Below, in pieces: positions 1-8,897 of a DNA stretch of 47,226 nt. Under the pieces are notes generated by a model. The model worked only from the letters and a program-made list of their open reading frames with translations, was not told where the DNA came from and searched no databases. The translations under genes were made by a program, and so were the position numbers. The stretch's first letter is position 1. Each line of letters opens with the position of its first letter. The DNA comes from Candidatus Omnitrophota bacterium (GTDB lineage Bacteria; Omnitrophota; Gorgyraeia; S143-82), in contig WGAY01000024.1 in NCBI GenBank assembly GCA_015494585.1, forward strand, positions 1 through 47,226, read 5' to 3'.

Positions 1-461
1 CCAATCTCTATGTACATCCCCAGAGTTATATAGTGACCGAACGGTCCGGTGATATAGCTAATGACTCCCTTTAAAAGCATTCCTTTAAACAATAGGAAAA
101 ACAAATAAATCAACGAGGCCAGTATTCCATAGATAAACCATCTCAACACTTTGGCCTTCTTCGTCAACCACATTCCCAAGACAAAAAGAAAGAAATAGGC
201 AGGAAACACCTGGAAAAATTCCCTCTGATTCTCATAAAAATTGCCTGCAAGCACCACACCAAACACAAACAACAACCCAAAAAAGGACAAAACCGAGAGC
301 CCTTCCCAAGACTTCAATACATGCCAGAGCGCCTTTCGAACCCCTGTGTTCCTCATCACCTGCCATAGAAGGAAAAATAGGGCAACTACCAACCAGGCCC
401 TGATATAGGTCTTCCCCAACAAGACCTGCAAAGGAAACAAAAAGACCAATAGGTTCCACAT
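1..461 (-). CDS. O-antigen ligase/polymerase-like multi-pass membrane protein, N-terminal part, runs off the window edge
   Basis: Not in the ORF track because it leaves the window. Manual translation from ATG at 461 gives MWNLLVFLFPLQVLLGKTYIRAWLVVALFFLLW...YITGPFGHYITLGMYIEI; hydrophobic segments and a GPFGHYITLGMY stretch resemble the Wzy_C/WaaL family. Confidence 0.5.
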   Translation of the reverse strand, partial: MWNLLVFLFPLQVLLGKTYIRAWLVVALFFLLWQVMRNTGVRKALWHVLKSWEGLSVLSFFGLLFVFGVVLAGNFYENQREFFQVFPAYFFLFVLGMWLTKKAKVLRWFIYGILASLIYLFFLLFKGMLLKGVISYITGPFGHYITLGMYIEI

Positions 462-482
462 ATTTTCAATCCCCTATAGCAG

Positions 483-1154
483 CTATCCCTCTACCAAACG
501 GCCCCCCTCTAAGACAAAGGCCCTTTTAAACATCCCTGCTATGTGTCTGGAATGGGTAACGGTTATGAGGGTTATTGTCATTTCTTTACACAAATCTATC
601 AAAAACTCCATTACTCTGTCTTGCATAGAAAGATCCAAATTCCCCGTAGGCTCATCTGCAAGGATAATCCTGGGCCTGTGTACCACTGCCCTCAAAATTG
701 CCACCCTCTGCATCTCTCCTCCCGAAAGCCCGTAAACAGGATCATAGGCCCTATTCTTCAGGCCAAACCTCCCAAGCAACTCAAGCGCCATATCCTTCGC
801 CTGCTCATTAGGATAATTCAATAACATCAACGGAAGCATAACATTTTCAAGGAGATTCAACTCTGGCAATAAGTGATAGAACTGAAATACTATTCCAAGA
901 TTCTTCCTGCGCCACCTTGCCTGATCTGAAGGAGACATAGAAAAAATCGATATTTGGTCAACAAATATCTCTCCAGCATCTGCCTTATCAAGACCGGCTA
1001 TCAAATGGAGTAATGTGCTTTTTCCAGATCCGGATTCTCCAACTATAGCGACCTGATCCCCCTCTTGCAAGGACAAAGAAAGATCGTCTAATACCACCAA
1101 CCTCTGACCTTGTGTCTGTTGGAAACTTTTTGTAAGGCCCTTTATTTCTACCAC
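483..1154 (-). CDS. lolD: ABC transporter ATP-binding protein, LolD/MacB-like
   Basis: Walker A GESGSGKST, signature LSGGEMQR, Walker B RIILADEPTGNLD; LolD-like FQFYHLLPELNLLENVMLP. Confidence 0.82.
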   Translation of the reverse strand: MVEIKGLTKSFQQTQGQRLVVLDDLSLSLQEGDQVAIVGESGSGKSTLLHLIAGLDKADAGEIFVDQISIFSMSPSDQARWRRKNLGIVFQFYHLLPELNLLENVMLPLMLLNYPNEQAKDMALELLGRFGLKNRAYDPVYGLSGGEMQRVAILRAVVHRPRIILADEPTGNLDLSMQDRVMEFLIDLCKEMTITLITVTHSRHIAGMFKRAFVLEGGRLVEG

Positions 1155-1177
1155 CGCCGCCTCTTTCTAAAATAAAA

Positions 1178-1260
1178 GAGCCTCTTTGGCAGGGGGGTAT
1201 TGTCACGTGCGTGACAGGAGAGGGCACTTTTTTGGGACTTCTCTCGCACCAAAGAGGCTC
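1178..1260 (-). ncRNA. Candidate structured small RNA or leader element, three-way-junction fold closed by a 12-bp stem and followed by a U-rich tract
   Basis: Minus strand GAGCCTCTTTGG (1260-1249) pairs perfectly with CCAAAGAGGCTC (1189-1178), followed by TTTTATTTTA. Internal stems TGTCACG/CGTGACA (1201-1216) and GAGAG/CTCTC (1241-1245 with 1218-1222). Promoter just upstream. Confidence 0.55.
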
Positions 1261-1266
1261 ATACAT

Positions 1267-1294
1267 ATTATATAACAAATCAGGTGTTTTGCAA
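1267..1294 (-). promoter_or_regulatory. Sigma70-type promoter for the candidate small RNA
   Basis: -35 TTGCAA (1294-1289), 16-nt spacer, -10 TATAAT (1272-1267); predicted start about 1260, the first base of the 12-bp stem. Confidence 0.55.
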
Positions 1295-1320
1295 CAAATA
1301 TTTTTAAGGTCAAAACTCTC

Positions 1321-3255
1321 TTAATTCCAGATAGATATATCGCTCTCATCCAGGGAAACCGTCCCTGTTTCTCGGGAGGCCTGCCTGTCAGAAGAAATCT
1401 TTTTCTCCAAGACCTGTGCCACTGCATCGGCGCAGGAAAAGACCCTACGGCCGTTATTCCAACCAACCGATGAACAGTTTATCTCCTTCAGGGCATCTAC
1501 TATCTCAGAAAGGGCTACATCCTTGGTAAGGCATATAGAAAGCAATTTTCCCATAGTCTCTAGATGGGAGGAAACACAGCCTCCTGCCTTCTCCAGTCGC
1601 AATAATATCTCCCTTAAATTACCACCACCATCCTGATTTATAGTCACCAGAAGATTTCCACAGGCAGTTGCAACCTTTATAGTAGAACCAAACAAGACCT
1701 CTGGCCTCTCTTTCAAGGGTAAGGTTAGGAGCCCATCAAACTCAACAGCCTGTTTTTTCTCCTGTCTCTCTTCATTTTCAAAAGAGACCTGCATAGGAAA
1801 GAATCGCACTGCGACGGCGTCGAACAACACTGCCTTTTTTAACCCATCGACATCCAGTGCACTTCCCCTTAGAGAAATATCAACTAGGCCATCCCAGTGC
1901 TCTTGAAAAACAGACTGCATCTTGTACCACCAATCAAGACCTACATCTCCAGCCACAACGAAAATACGTTTCACATCCTCAGGAACATACTCCAGCCCCT
2001 GTACAGAAGTGTTCTTCCGTAAAAAAGCCACGAGTTCCTCAGAATAAAAACCCCTCTGCCTGCTAACCTCATCGAACAAGGCAAAAACCCCCTGGGCCTT
2101 TCCATCCAGAATAGAGTTCTGAGGACATACCCCACCAGCTTCTTCCTCTTCTATCTGCCCAAGCCCAGATAGAATAGAGATATTCCTCCTCTTCAGATGG
2201 CGCTCTTCTAGAAGACTAGATCTATAGGCAGGGAAAACCCCCCTTTCCTTTGCCAACTGCCAAGAGGCCTTATGTGCGGTATCCGAAATAAACTTCGCTA
2301 GCTTCTTACCCAAGACTATTGCTGCATCTGAATCATAAGGAATCCCCAAATAACACAGACATTGCGCCCAGCCCGCAAAACCCAGATGGATCCTGCGCAG
2401 ACGTTTCACATTACTAGAAATCTCCGCAGGATAAAATTCATTCAAATCTATCAGGTCATCCAGCAACCTGACGCTGTGCTCTATCCTATCCGATAATCTC
2501 TCCCAATCGAAGTCCCATCCAACGCTACCCCTTTTTAAAAAACGCAATAGATTTACTCTCCCTGAAGGAACCGCCTCACCAGGATATAGCAAAACCCCTC
2601 CCTCTAGGCCTATCCTCCTGCTCCCCAGGGCAGGGGCATCCTGCAACTGCTTAATCCCTGGGAAAATAAATCTCATTCCTACCCCTGATCTTCTGACTGA
2701 ATCAAAAAGAAGATGAAAATCCCTTATCCTTAGTTTTTTAATCTCTGTTATTTCCTTGCCAGGCACAGAAACCTCATCGTCAGGGCCCAAAGAAAAGAGC
2801 TCTTCTGACACAAGCAAGTTGAGATTCAGATAATTCGCCTTTCTGCCCCTTAAGACCTCCAACAAGGCAAGGCCGTTTTCGGTCAAGGCATTGACAGTTA
2901 TCCATATCCTGCGCCAATCTACTATCGTTGCCTCCAATAGCATCAGGAAAGAAATCCACTCGGACTTCGAAAAACCCACATTGGTAAGGTCTATCCCTAC
3001 ACTCACATTGTATTTCCGATAAGTGGAGAGGAGCTTCATAAGGTCAAATACAGAAGAAAATTCCCTTGGCTGGGGCAAAGAGATATAGCGACAGGAAAAA
3101 TGACCCGCTGTGTCCACGACAAACGGAGGGAGAAAAAGCTCCTCACCCGAAAGCATTTCTTCCCAGATAACCATCTGCCGCCGTATATCTACTATACTGC
3201 GGCCATAACGCTTCTCTACAGAAGATAAAGACTGTAATAAAGGTGATAAATCCAT
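1321..3255 (-). CDS. Class II (adenosylcobalamin) ribonucleotide reductase-like protein lacking catalytic motifs; C-terminal TSCPD-like domain
   Basis: Collinear with NrdJ: PALG...VNLLRFL, IDLNEFYP...RIHLGFAGWAQCLCYLGIPYDSDAA, SRQRGFYSEEL, VQGLEYVPEDVKRIFVVAGDVG.DWWYKMQSVFQEHWD, FGSTIKVATACGNLLVTIN...KAGGCVSSHLETMGKLLS...CSSVGW...SCADAVA. The NPCGE region is replaced by LEGGV. Confidence 0.7.
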   Translation of the reverse strand: MDLSPLLQSLSSVEKRYGRSIVDIRRQMVIWEEMLSGEELFLPPFVVDTAGHFSCRYISLPQPREFSSVFDLMKLLSTYRKYNVSVGIDLTNVGFSKSEWISFLMLLEATIVDWRRIWITVNALTENGLALLEVLRGRKANYLNLNLLVSEELFSLGPDDEVSVPGKEITEIKKLRIRDFHLLFDSVRRSGVGMRFIFPGIKQLQDAPALGSRRIGLEGGVLLYPGEAVPSGRVNLLRFLKRGSVGWDFDWERLSDRIEHSVRLLDDLIDLNEFYPAEISSNVKRLRRIHLGFAGWAQCLCYLGIPYDSDAAIVLGKKLAKFISDTAHKASWQLAKERGVFPAYRSSLLEERHLKRRNISILSGLGQIEEEEAGGVCPQNSILDGKAQGVFALFDEVSRQRGFYSEELVAFLRKNTSVQGLEYVPEDVKRIFVVAGDVGLDWWYKMQSVFQEHWDGLVDISLRGSALDVDGLKKAVLFDAVAVRFFPMQVSFENEERQEKKQAVEFDGLLTLPLKERPEVLFGSTIKVATACGNLLVTINQDGGGNLREILLRLEKAGGCVSSHLETMGKLLSICLTKDVALSEIVDALKEINCSSVGWNNGRRVFSCADAVAQVLEKKISSDRQASRETGTVSLDESDISIWN

Positions 3256-3323
3256 AAAATCCCCCTGCCGATTTATTCTATCACAAGGAGGATAAATTAG
3301 AATAGTAAAAATAAGGGCGCAAA

Positions 3324-5207
3324 TCAGTCAGTATCTCTCTTCTTCTTAATAAACACATATAGCAGATTTATCGTATCAAGACCTATGCCGGGCAGGCGGT
3401 AGGCATCGCCCAGGGTCTCGGGCCTGTTTGCCTTTAGTTTCTCCCTCGCCTCTCGGGAAAGGGATATAACCTTGTCGTAGTCAAAATCCTGCGGTATCTT
3501 TACCCTGTCAAGGCGTTTTACCTTTTCTGCATTGCGCCTTGCCCTTGCGATAAATCCTTCGTATTTTATGTCTTCCTCAACAACTGCGATTGCCTCCTTC
3601 TCAAAATGGCTTAAATCCAGAAGGCCTTCCTTTTCTAAAACACCCCTCACATCATCAAGCCATATCCCCGGCCTCTTTAATAGTTCCTTAATAGTTATGC
3701 CCCCGTTTATCTCCTGTCCCTTTTCTGAGATGATGTCCTTTATCGCCTCTCCAGGAGCCTTTGTTTTATCAAAGGTAATAACCAATTGGTTTATCTGTCT
3801 TTTCTTTTTCTCAAGAAGGGAATACCTTTCATCATCTATCAATCCCAATCTTTTTCCAATGGGCATAAGCCTTATATCTGCATTGTCTTCTCTCAAATAC
3901 AGCCTGTGCTCTACGCGCGAAGAAAGCATTCTATAGGGCTCGTTTGTGCCTTTTCCAACCAAATCATCTATCAATACCCCTATGTATGCCTCATCCCTAT
4001 CCAGAATCAGGGGCGATTTTCCCAAAACCTTGCAAGCGGCGTTTATCCCTGCAACTATTCCCTGGGCCGCTGCCTCTTCGTAGCCGGTCGTGCCGTTTAT
4101 CTGGCCCGCTAAAAAGAGATTTTCTATCAATCGCGTCTCAAGGGTATGTTTCAACTGGCGTGGGTCAACGAAGTCGTGCTCTATGCCATAGCCTGGCTTT
4201 AACACAATTGCCTCCTCAAACCCGGGAATGGAATGTATCATCTTCTCCTGCACGTCCCAGGGCAGACTATTTGAGATACCATTGGGATAGACCTCAACCG
4301 TACTCCAGCCCTCTGGCTCAACGAATATCTGGTGTCTGTTGTGATGGGGAAATTTTACTATCTTATCCTCAACCGAAGGACAATAACGTACACCCGTTCC
4401 TTTGATAATACCCGTATACAGGGGAGACCTTGACAGGCCTTCGCGAATAATTCTGTGCGTCTCTTCTGTGGTATAGGTAATATAACAGGATGCCTGCTGG
4501 AAATCCTTCTTCCGCGAATAAAAAGAAAAATACGGGATAGGCGTATCTCCCTTTTGCTCTATCATCCTTGAAAAATCAAGGCTCCTTGCGTCAAGGCGCG
4601 GGCAGGTGCCTGTCTTAAACCTGCCCATAGAAAACCCAAGCCCTTTTAGATTTTCTGCCAGTTCAATAGATGCTGGATCCGTAAGCCTGCCGCCTGAAAA
4701 ATTATCCATACCGATGTGGATTAATCCGTGCAGGAATGTCCCCGGGCAAAGGATTACTATCTGAGAAAAAAATCTCCTGCCAAAGCCGTCTTCAACACCT
4801 ATGGCCTTGCCATCGTTTACGATAACCCTCCTTACCTCTGCCTGCCACACAAACAGGCGCTCCTGATTAAGGACTACCTTTCGTATATAGTCGCGATATA
4901 GATACCTGTCTGCCTGCGCCCTGCGGCTGCGCACTGCCGGGCCCTTGCTCTTATTCAAGATGCGAAACTGCATACCAGTCTCATCTATTGCCTTAGCCAT
5001 CTCCCCGCCTAATGCGTCTATCTCGCGCACAAGCTGCCCCTTGCCGATCCCTCCAATTGCAGGGTTGCAGGACATCTCGCCGATCTTGTCAATAGAATGG
5101 GTAATAAGGAGCGTATCAACCCCCATGCGCGCGCTGGCAAGCGCTGCCTCTATGCCTGCATGCCCTGCACCGACGACAATGACATCCACATCTTTACCTA
5201 TCTTCAT
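3324..5207 (-). CDS. mnmG: tRNA uridine-5-carboxymethylaminomethyl modification enzyme MnmG (GidA)
   Basis: DVIVVGAGHAGIEAALASARMG, SCNPAIGGIGKGQLVREIDALGG, PSVEDKIVKFPHHNRHQIFVEPEG, INGTTGYEEAAAQGI. Confidence 0.97.
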   Translation of the reverse strand: MKIGKDVDVIVVGAGHAGIEAALASARMGVDTLLITHSIDKIGEMSCNPAIGGIGKGQLVREIDALGGEMAKAIDETGMQFRILNKSKGPAVRSRRAQADRYLYRDYIRKVVLNQERLFVWQAEVRRVIVNDGKAIGVEDGFGRRFFSQIVILCPGTFLHGLIHIGMDNFSGGRLTDPASIELAENLKGLGFSMGRFKTGTCPRLDARSLDFSRMIEQKGDTPIPYFSFYSRKKDFQQASCYITYTTEETHRIIREGLSRSPLYTGIIKGTGVRYCPSVEDKIVKFPHHNRHQIFVEPEGWSTVEVYPNGISNSLPWDVQEKMIHSIPGFEEAIVLKPGYGIEHDFVDPRQLKHTLETRLIENLFLAGQINGTTGYEEAAAQGIVAGINAACKVLGKSPLILDRDEAYIGVLIDDLVGKGTNEPYRMLSSRVEHRLYLREDNADIRLMPIGKRLGLIDDERYSLLEKKKRQINQLVITFDKTKAPGEAIKDIISEKGQEINGGITIKELLKRPGIWLDDVRGVLEKEGLLDLSHFEKEAIAVVEEDIKYEGFIARARRNAEKVKRLDRVKIPQDFDYDKVISLSREAREKLKANRPETLGDAYRLPGIGLDTINLLYVFIKKKRDTD

Positions 5208-6631
5208 CCCTTCTCCACTTCTATACTAGAAATCCATTCAAGCGCCTCATCTCTCGTCCTTATCCTTCCCAAAGCCTGCGCCTCCCGCACCTCTTCAAGC
5301 ACACGCCCAACCATAGGGCTAGGGCCTATCCCCAGTATCTCCATTACATCCTCGCCCGAGATGAGCTTTGGCAGAGATGGTTTTGTCCTTATCTCAATTG
5401 CCTTATTTATCAAATCAATCACCGACTTGCGATGGGAATAGAAATTGCGCCATGGATTTAACCTCCCCCGCGTTGCCCATGCATCTGCCCATGACAGTAG
5501 CAAAACAGAAAGCTCCTCTCCCTCTGCCTGACGGAAAAACCTGTAAACTGCTCTCTCAGTCACAGCCTCCTTCGTCAGGTCCCCCGGCCGCAGGTGCATA
5601 GACACGAGCAGATAACAAAAACGAATTTGCCTGACAGAAAACTTATATTCGCGCATTATCGCCTTCAGCCTTTTTGCGCCAGCCCTGTCGTGCCCATAAA
5701 ACACGCGCTTGCCGTCCCTGTCCTGCATAACCATTGGCTTGCCAAGGTCATGCCACAGGGCAACCCATTTAAGCAAAGCATCCCTCCTCCACGATCCAAT
5801 CGGCTCGTGGACATATTCCATAAGCACCCGCCTCTTTTTTATGCGCGAGTTATGGGCAATAGAGGAGAGCAGCTCATCCATCCTGCGCAGCGTCTCAAAA
5901 CTGTGCTTGAGCACGTCCAGGTGATGATACGGCCCCTGCTCCACAGCCTCCATCATATCTATATCAGGGAACATCAGCGAAAACAGGTCTGCTTCATACA
6001 TTTTCTTTACCCACGGGAAGACCTCCTTAGCAGAAAACAGGCGCCGTAGCTCTTGATTAATTCTCTCTTTGGCAACAAGAAAGATATAATCCTTATCCCG
6101 TCTAACAGCCCCAAGCACACCTTTGTCCAGCTTGAACCCTATTACCGCAGGGATAGAAAATGCCCGCACCAACCTGAGCCCGTCGTTGCGAAATGCCCTT
6201 TCAGACACCAATCTCAATACCCTTTTCTTTATGTCAAGAATGCCGTTCAATGGGTCTATAACCGAAAAATCAGAAAGCCTAACAGCGATCGCATCAACAG
6301 TAAAGTCCCTACCCAGCAGGTCTGCTTCTATCCCCTGACTGTGCAGACGGGCAATATCTATCTGGACGCCTTCCTCCATTACTATGCGGTATATACCACG
6401 CTTTTTATCCAGTTCGATCAATGGCGAGGAAAACTCCTCTGCCAGCCTACGGGCAGCAGAAGCCGCATCCTTGCAAACAATATCCAGATCCAGCTTCTCA
6501 ATATCCCTGCCTATAAAGACATCCCTGACAACTCCACCAACGATAAAGCCATCCTCAACCAGATCCCTGACGCGCCTGATAATCGCCTGCCATTTGTCTC
6601 CAAGACGGTTCAAAGGAAAGGATGTCCGCAT
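5204..6631 (-). CDS. cca: CCA tRNA nucleotidyltransferase / poly(A) polymerase family with HD domain
   Basis: Nucleotidyltransferase motif GGVVRDVFIGRDIEKLDLDIV, RDFTVDAIAVRL, RNDGLRLVRAF; HD motif WHDLGKP. Confidence 0.85.
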   Translation of the reverse strand: MRTSFPLNRLGDKWQAIIRRVRDLVEDGFIVGGVVRDVFIGRDIEKLDLDIVCKDAASAARRLAEEFSSPLIELDKKRGIYRIVMEEGVQIDIARLHSQGIEADLLGRDFTVDAIAVRLSDFSVIDPLNGILDIKKRVLRLVSERAFRNDGLRLVRAFSIPAVIGFKLDKGVLGAVRRDKDYIFLVAKERINQELRRLFSAKEVFPWVKKMYEADLFSLMFPDIDMMEAVEQGPYHHLDVLKHSFETLRRMDELLSSIAHNSRIKKRRVLMEYVHEPIGSWRRDALLKWVALWHDLGKPMVMQDRDGKRVFYGHDRAGAKRLKAIMREYKFSVRQIRFCYLLVSMHLRPGDLTKEAVTERAVYRFFRQAEGEELSVLLLSWADAWATRGRLNPWRNFYSHRKSVIDLINKAIEIRTKPSLPKLISGEDVMEILGIGPSPMVGRVLEEVREAQALGRIRTRDEALEWISSIEVEKG

Positions 6632-6634
6632 AGC

Positions 6635-7117
6635 CTAAGAAAGGTAAACGACATCAACCTCAAGCGAGGTCAAATCTATTATTGCAATGCTCGGCCTGCC
6701 TGTAAGATAGCCACAGAGCTCTCCGGGGTTTACAACCAAAGCCCCCTTCTCTTTTCTTATATCTACCTGATGCGTATGGCCGTAGATTATAATATCGTAA
6801 GAACTAAAAAATGCATCCTTTATATTCTGCGGCTCGTGGACAACTATAATATTCTTTCCAGAAAGATTAATCGACAACGGCTGCTCAACAATGCGATGGT
6901 CTGACTTTGTAGCCAACCCTTTTCTCTCGCCGTCGTTGTTTCCAAAGACACCCCTCCATTCTATGCCAGAGTCCATCAATGCCTTAAGGGAAAACGGGGC
7001 AACAAAATCGCCTGCGTGGATAATAAATTCCGCTCCCACCCTCTTTGCCTGCTCAACAGCAAGGGCTATATTGGAAAGATTATCGTGGGAATCAGAAAAG
7101 ACAGCTATCTTAGACAT
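6635..7117 (-). CDS. Metallophosphoesterase, YfcE/MJ0936 family
   Basis: FSDSHDN, HAGDFV, VFGNNDGE, VVHEP, IYGHTHQ, NPGEL motifs. Confidence 0.85.
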   Translation of the reverse strand: MSKIAVFSDSHDNLSNIALAVEQAKRVGAEFIIHAGDFVAPFSLKALMDSGIEWRGVFGNNDGERKGLATKSDHRIVEQPLSINLSGKNIIVVHEPQNIKDAFFSSYDIIIYGHTHQVDIRKEKGALVVNPGELCGYLTGRPSIAIIDLTSLEVDVVYLS

Positions 7118-7514
7118 CGAACATCTCTGCTGAGTCCAGGACCTCTTCCTCTACATAGATAGGCGCACCAACCCTTAAGGCAAGGGCAATGCTATCAGAT
7201 GGGCGGGCGTCTATCCACGCCTCATCTCCATCTGGCTTCTCCAGCACCACTTTGGCGTGAAAAGTATTAAACTGCAATCTGTCCACCACAACAAACTTCA
7301 CCCGCGCGCCCAATGCCTCTATCACTGATTTGAGCATATCGTGCGTCAATGGACGCGGAGGCTCAAACCCGCTTATCTTCATCTTTATAGAGGTAGCCTC
7401 TGGCAGGCCGATAACAATAGGCAAAAACCGCTCGCCATCCACCTCTTTCAACACGATAACCTGATCGTGCCGCTTCTCATCTATTATGATCTTTGATAAC
7501 TCAACCTGCACCAT
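7110..7514 (-). CDS. Bifunctional nuclease family (DUF151/BFN) protein; start probably the internal ATG at 7514
   Basis: MVQVELSKIIIDEKRHDQVIVLKEVDGERFLPIVIGLPEATSI...RPLTHDM...DARPSDSIALALR. Confidence 0.85.
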   Translation of the reverse strand: MVQVELSKIIIDEKRHDQVIVLKEVDGERFLPIVIGLPEATSIKMKISGFEPPRPLTHDMLKSVIEALGARVKFVVVDRLQFNTFHAKVVLEKPDGDEAWIDARPSDSIALALRVGAPIYVEEEVLDSAEMFDV

Positions 7515-7582
7515 AACAATAATTTTACCAGATATGCGCGGTTCTTTAAACTCAAAACATAGGGCCATAGTGCAAAATTCGT

Positions 7583-8710
7583 TTAATCCATAAAAATATC
7601 TAAGTATCTTTTATATACAAACACCCGTCCGTATTTTTTTGTTTCATCCATATGGTCAAGGATGCCAAGCCCAACAAGCCGGTCAATAACCTTTTGCGCT
7701 CCCTGCCGGGTAAATCCTGTCCATTCCCGAATTTTTGCAACATTAACTATGGGTAATTGAAATAATCTTGGCAATATCTTCATTGTATTTTCAGCGGCAA
7801 CCCTCCCAAGAGACTGAATCTTTCGCATATCCTCTTCTCTTAATATCGTAATCTTTTTTACCGTCTCTATAGCCTCATCGGCGGTTTCTATCACTCCATC
7901 CAGGAAAAAATCCAGCCATTTTTCTATTTCTCCTCTATGATATTTGTCCAATCGCTCATAATAAACATCGCGATGTTTTTTAAAATACCAAGATAAAAAT
8001 AACACCGGCTGCTCCAATAATTTTGTTAAATGCAGATAAATAGTAATCAACATCCGGCCTGTTCTGCCATTGCCGTCTAAAAAAGGATGGATAGTCTCAA
8101 ATTGGGCATGGATAATCCCAGCCTTTACAACCGGCAAAAGGCTATCTTCTTGATGCAAAAATTTCTCAAAATCACTAAGCGCCCTTTCCATCTCATAAGG
8201 GGGAGGTGGGACAAAATATGCATTGGAAGGAGAAGTCCCCCCAATCCAGTTTTGGGACCTGCGAAAATTGCCAGGATCAGAAAAGTGCGTTTTCCGTCCG
8301 TCCTTCATTAATTCCCGGTGTATTTCCTTAATCAACCTGAGGCTAAGAGGCATCTCCTGCAAACGCTTAAGCCCATAATTCAATGCCCTGATATAATGCA
8401 AAATATCATTTACGTCATCCGGCATTTTACTCGAAACCTTTGATTCTGCTTCAATGGCGTTAATCATTGTGGCCTGCGTCCCCTCTATCTGGCTGGATGA
8501 GGCCGCATCTTTGCGGATATACATAAAAAGAAAAAAATCCACATCCGGTAATAATTGTGTGATACCATCCAGCTTACCCAACTTAAGTGTTGCAAGATCA
8601 GCCTTTCTAATTAGCTCAGCAGACAAAGGGAATCCTTCTTCTGGCGGGAAAGGGCCAGGGATAAATGCTTGATAGCCTTGAGGTTGGGTTATATATTCTC
8701 CTAATATCAC
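7583..8710 (-). CDS. Fic family protein (Fic_N + Fic + C-terminal winged helix), N-terminal inhibitory-helix type
   Basis: FIC core HPFLDGNGRTGR; N-terminal inhibitory motif SSQIEG; C-terminal HTH-like FTRQGAQKVIDRLVGLGI. Start revised from TTG 8752 to GTG 8710, which has AGAGG upstream; the operator array then falls outside the CDS. Confidence 0.88.
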   Translation of the reverse strand: MILGEYITQPQGYQAFIPGPFPPEEGFPLSAELIRKADLATLKLGKLDGITQLLPDVDFFLFMYIRKDAASSSQIEGTQATMINAIEAESKVSSKMPDDVNDILHYIRALNYGLKRLQEMPLSLRLIKEIHRELMKDGRKTHFSDPGNFRRSQNWIGGTSPSNAYFVPPPPYEMERALSDFEKFLHQEDSLLPVVKAGIIHAQFETIHPFLDGNGRTGRMLITIYLHLTKLLEQPVLFLSWYFKKHRDVYYERLDKYHRGEIEKWLDFFLDGVIETADEAIETVKKITILREEDMRKIQSLGRVAAENTMKILPRLFQLPIVNVAKIREWTGFTRQGAQKVIDRLVGLGILDHMDETKKYGRVFVYKRYLDIFMD

Positions 8711-8723
8711 AAAACACCTCTTT

Positions 8724-8833
8724 TGTTTACATCTCTCCAAAGATGCAAACAATATAGCACATTCTGTTTACATTCTCAAGGGAATGTCAACGCTTTGCTG
8801 TGTTTTGTTTACATTGTATGGCAGATGTAAACA
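8724..8833. promoter_or_regulatory. Three tandem palindromic operator-like sites upstream of fic
   Basis: 8724-8751 TGTTTACATCTCTCCAAAGATGCAAACA; 8765-8792 TGTTTACATTCTCAAGGGAATGTCAACG; 8806-8833 TGTTTACATTGTATGGCAGATGTAAACA; exact 41-bp period; arms TGTTTACAT/ATGTAAACA. Confidence 0.8.
8751..8779 (-). promoter_or_regulatory. fic promoter
   Basis: -35 TTGAGA (8779-8774), 17-nt spacer, -10 TATATT (8756-8751), interleaved with the first two palindromes. Confidence 0.5.
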
Positions 8834-8897
8834 GCATTGCTTATCCCTTACACTAACCTCACATTGCGGGTCAAAAACAATTGCGCCGCGCATTGTT

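Noticed and set aside
1201-1216. TGTCACGTGCGTGACA as a possible parS or E-box-like protein site
   Set aside because: Does not match the parS consensus of this window (TGTTCCACGTGGAACA) and is better explained as an internal hairpin of the 1178-1260 structure.
988-1466. Minus ORFs of 96 and 87 aa overlapping lolD, the small-RNA region and the RNR-like gene
   Set aside because: Overlap well-supported features in other frames; no start signals or family similarity.
6053-6904. 283-aa plus-strand ORF
   Set aside because: Lies antisense across cca and the phosphoesterase, both with clear family motifs; its translation shows no family resemblance. Shadow ORF.
8724-8833. Possible short CRISPR array (three 28-bp repeats)
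   Set aside because: Spacers are only 13 bp, repeats are internally palindromic, only three units exist and no cas genes are near; an operator array fits better.
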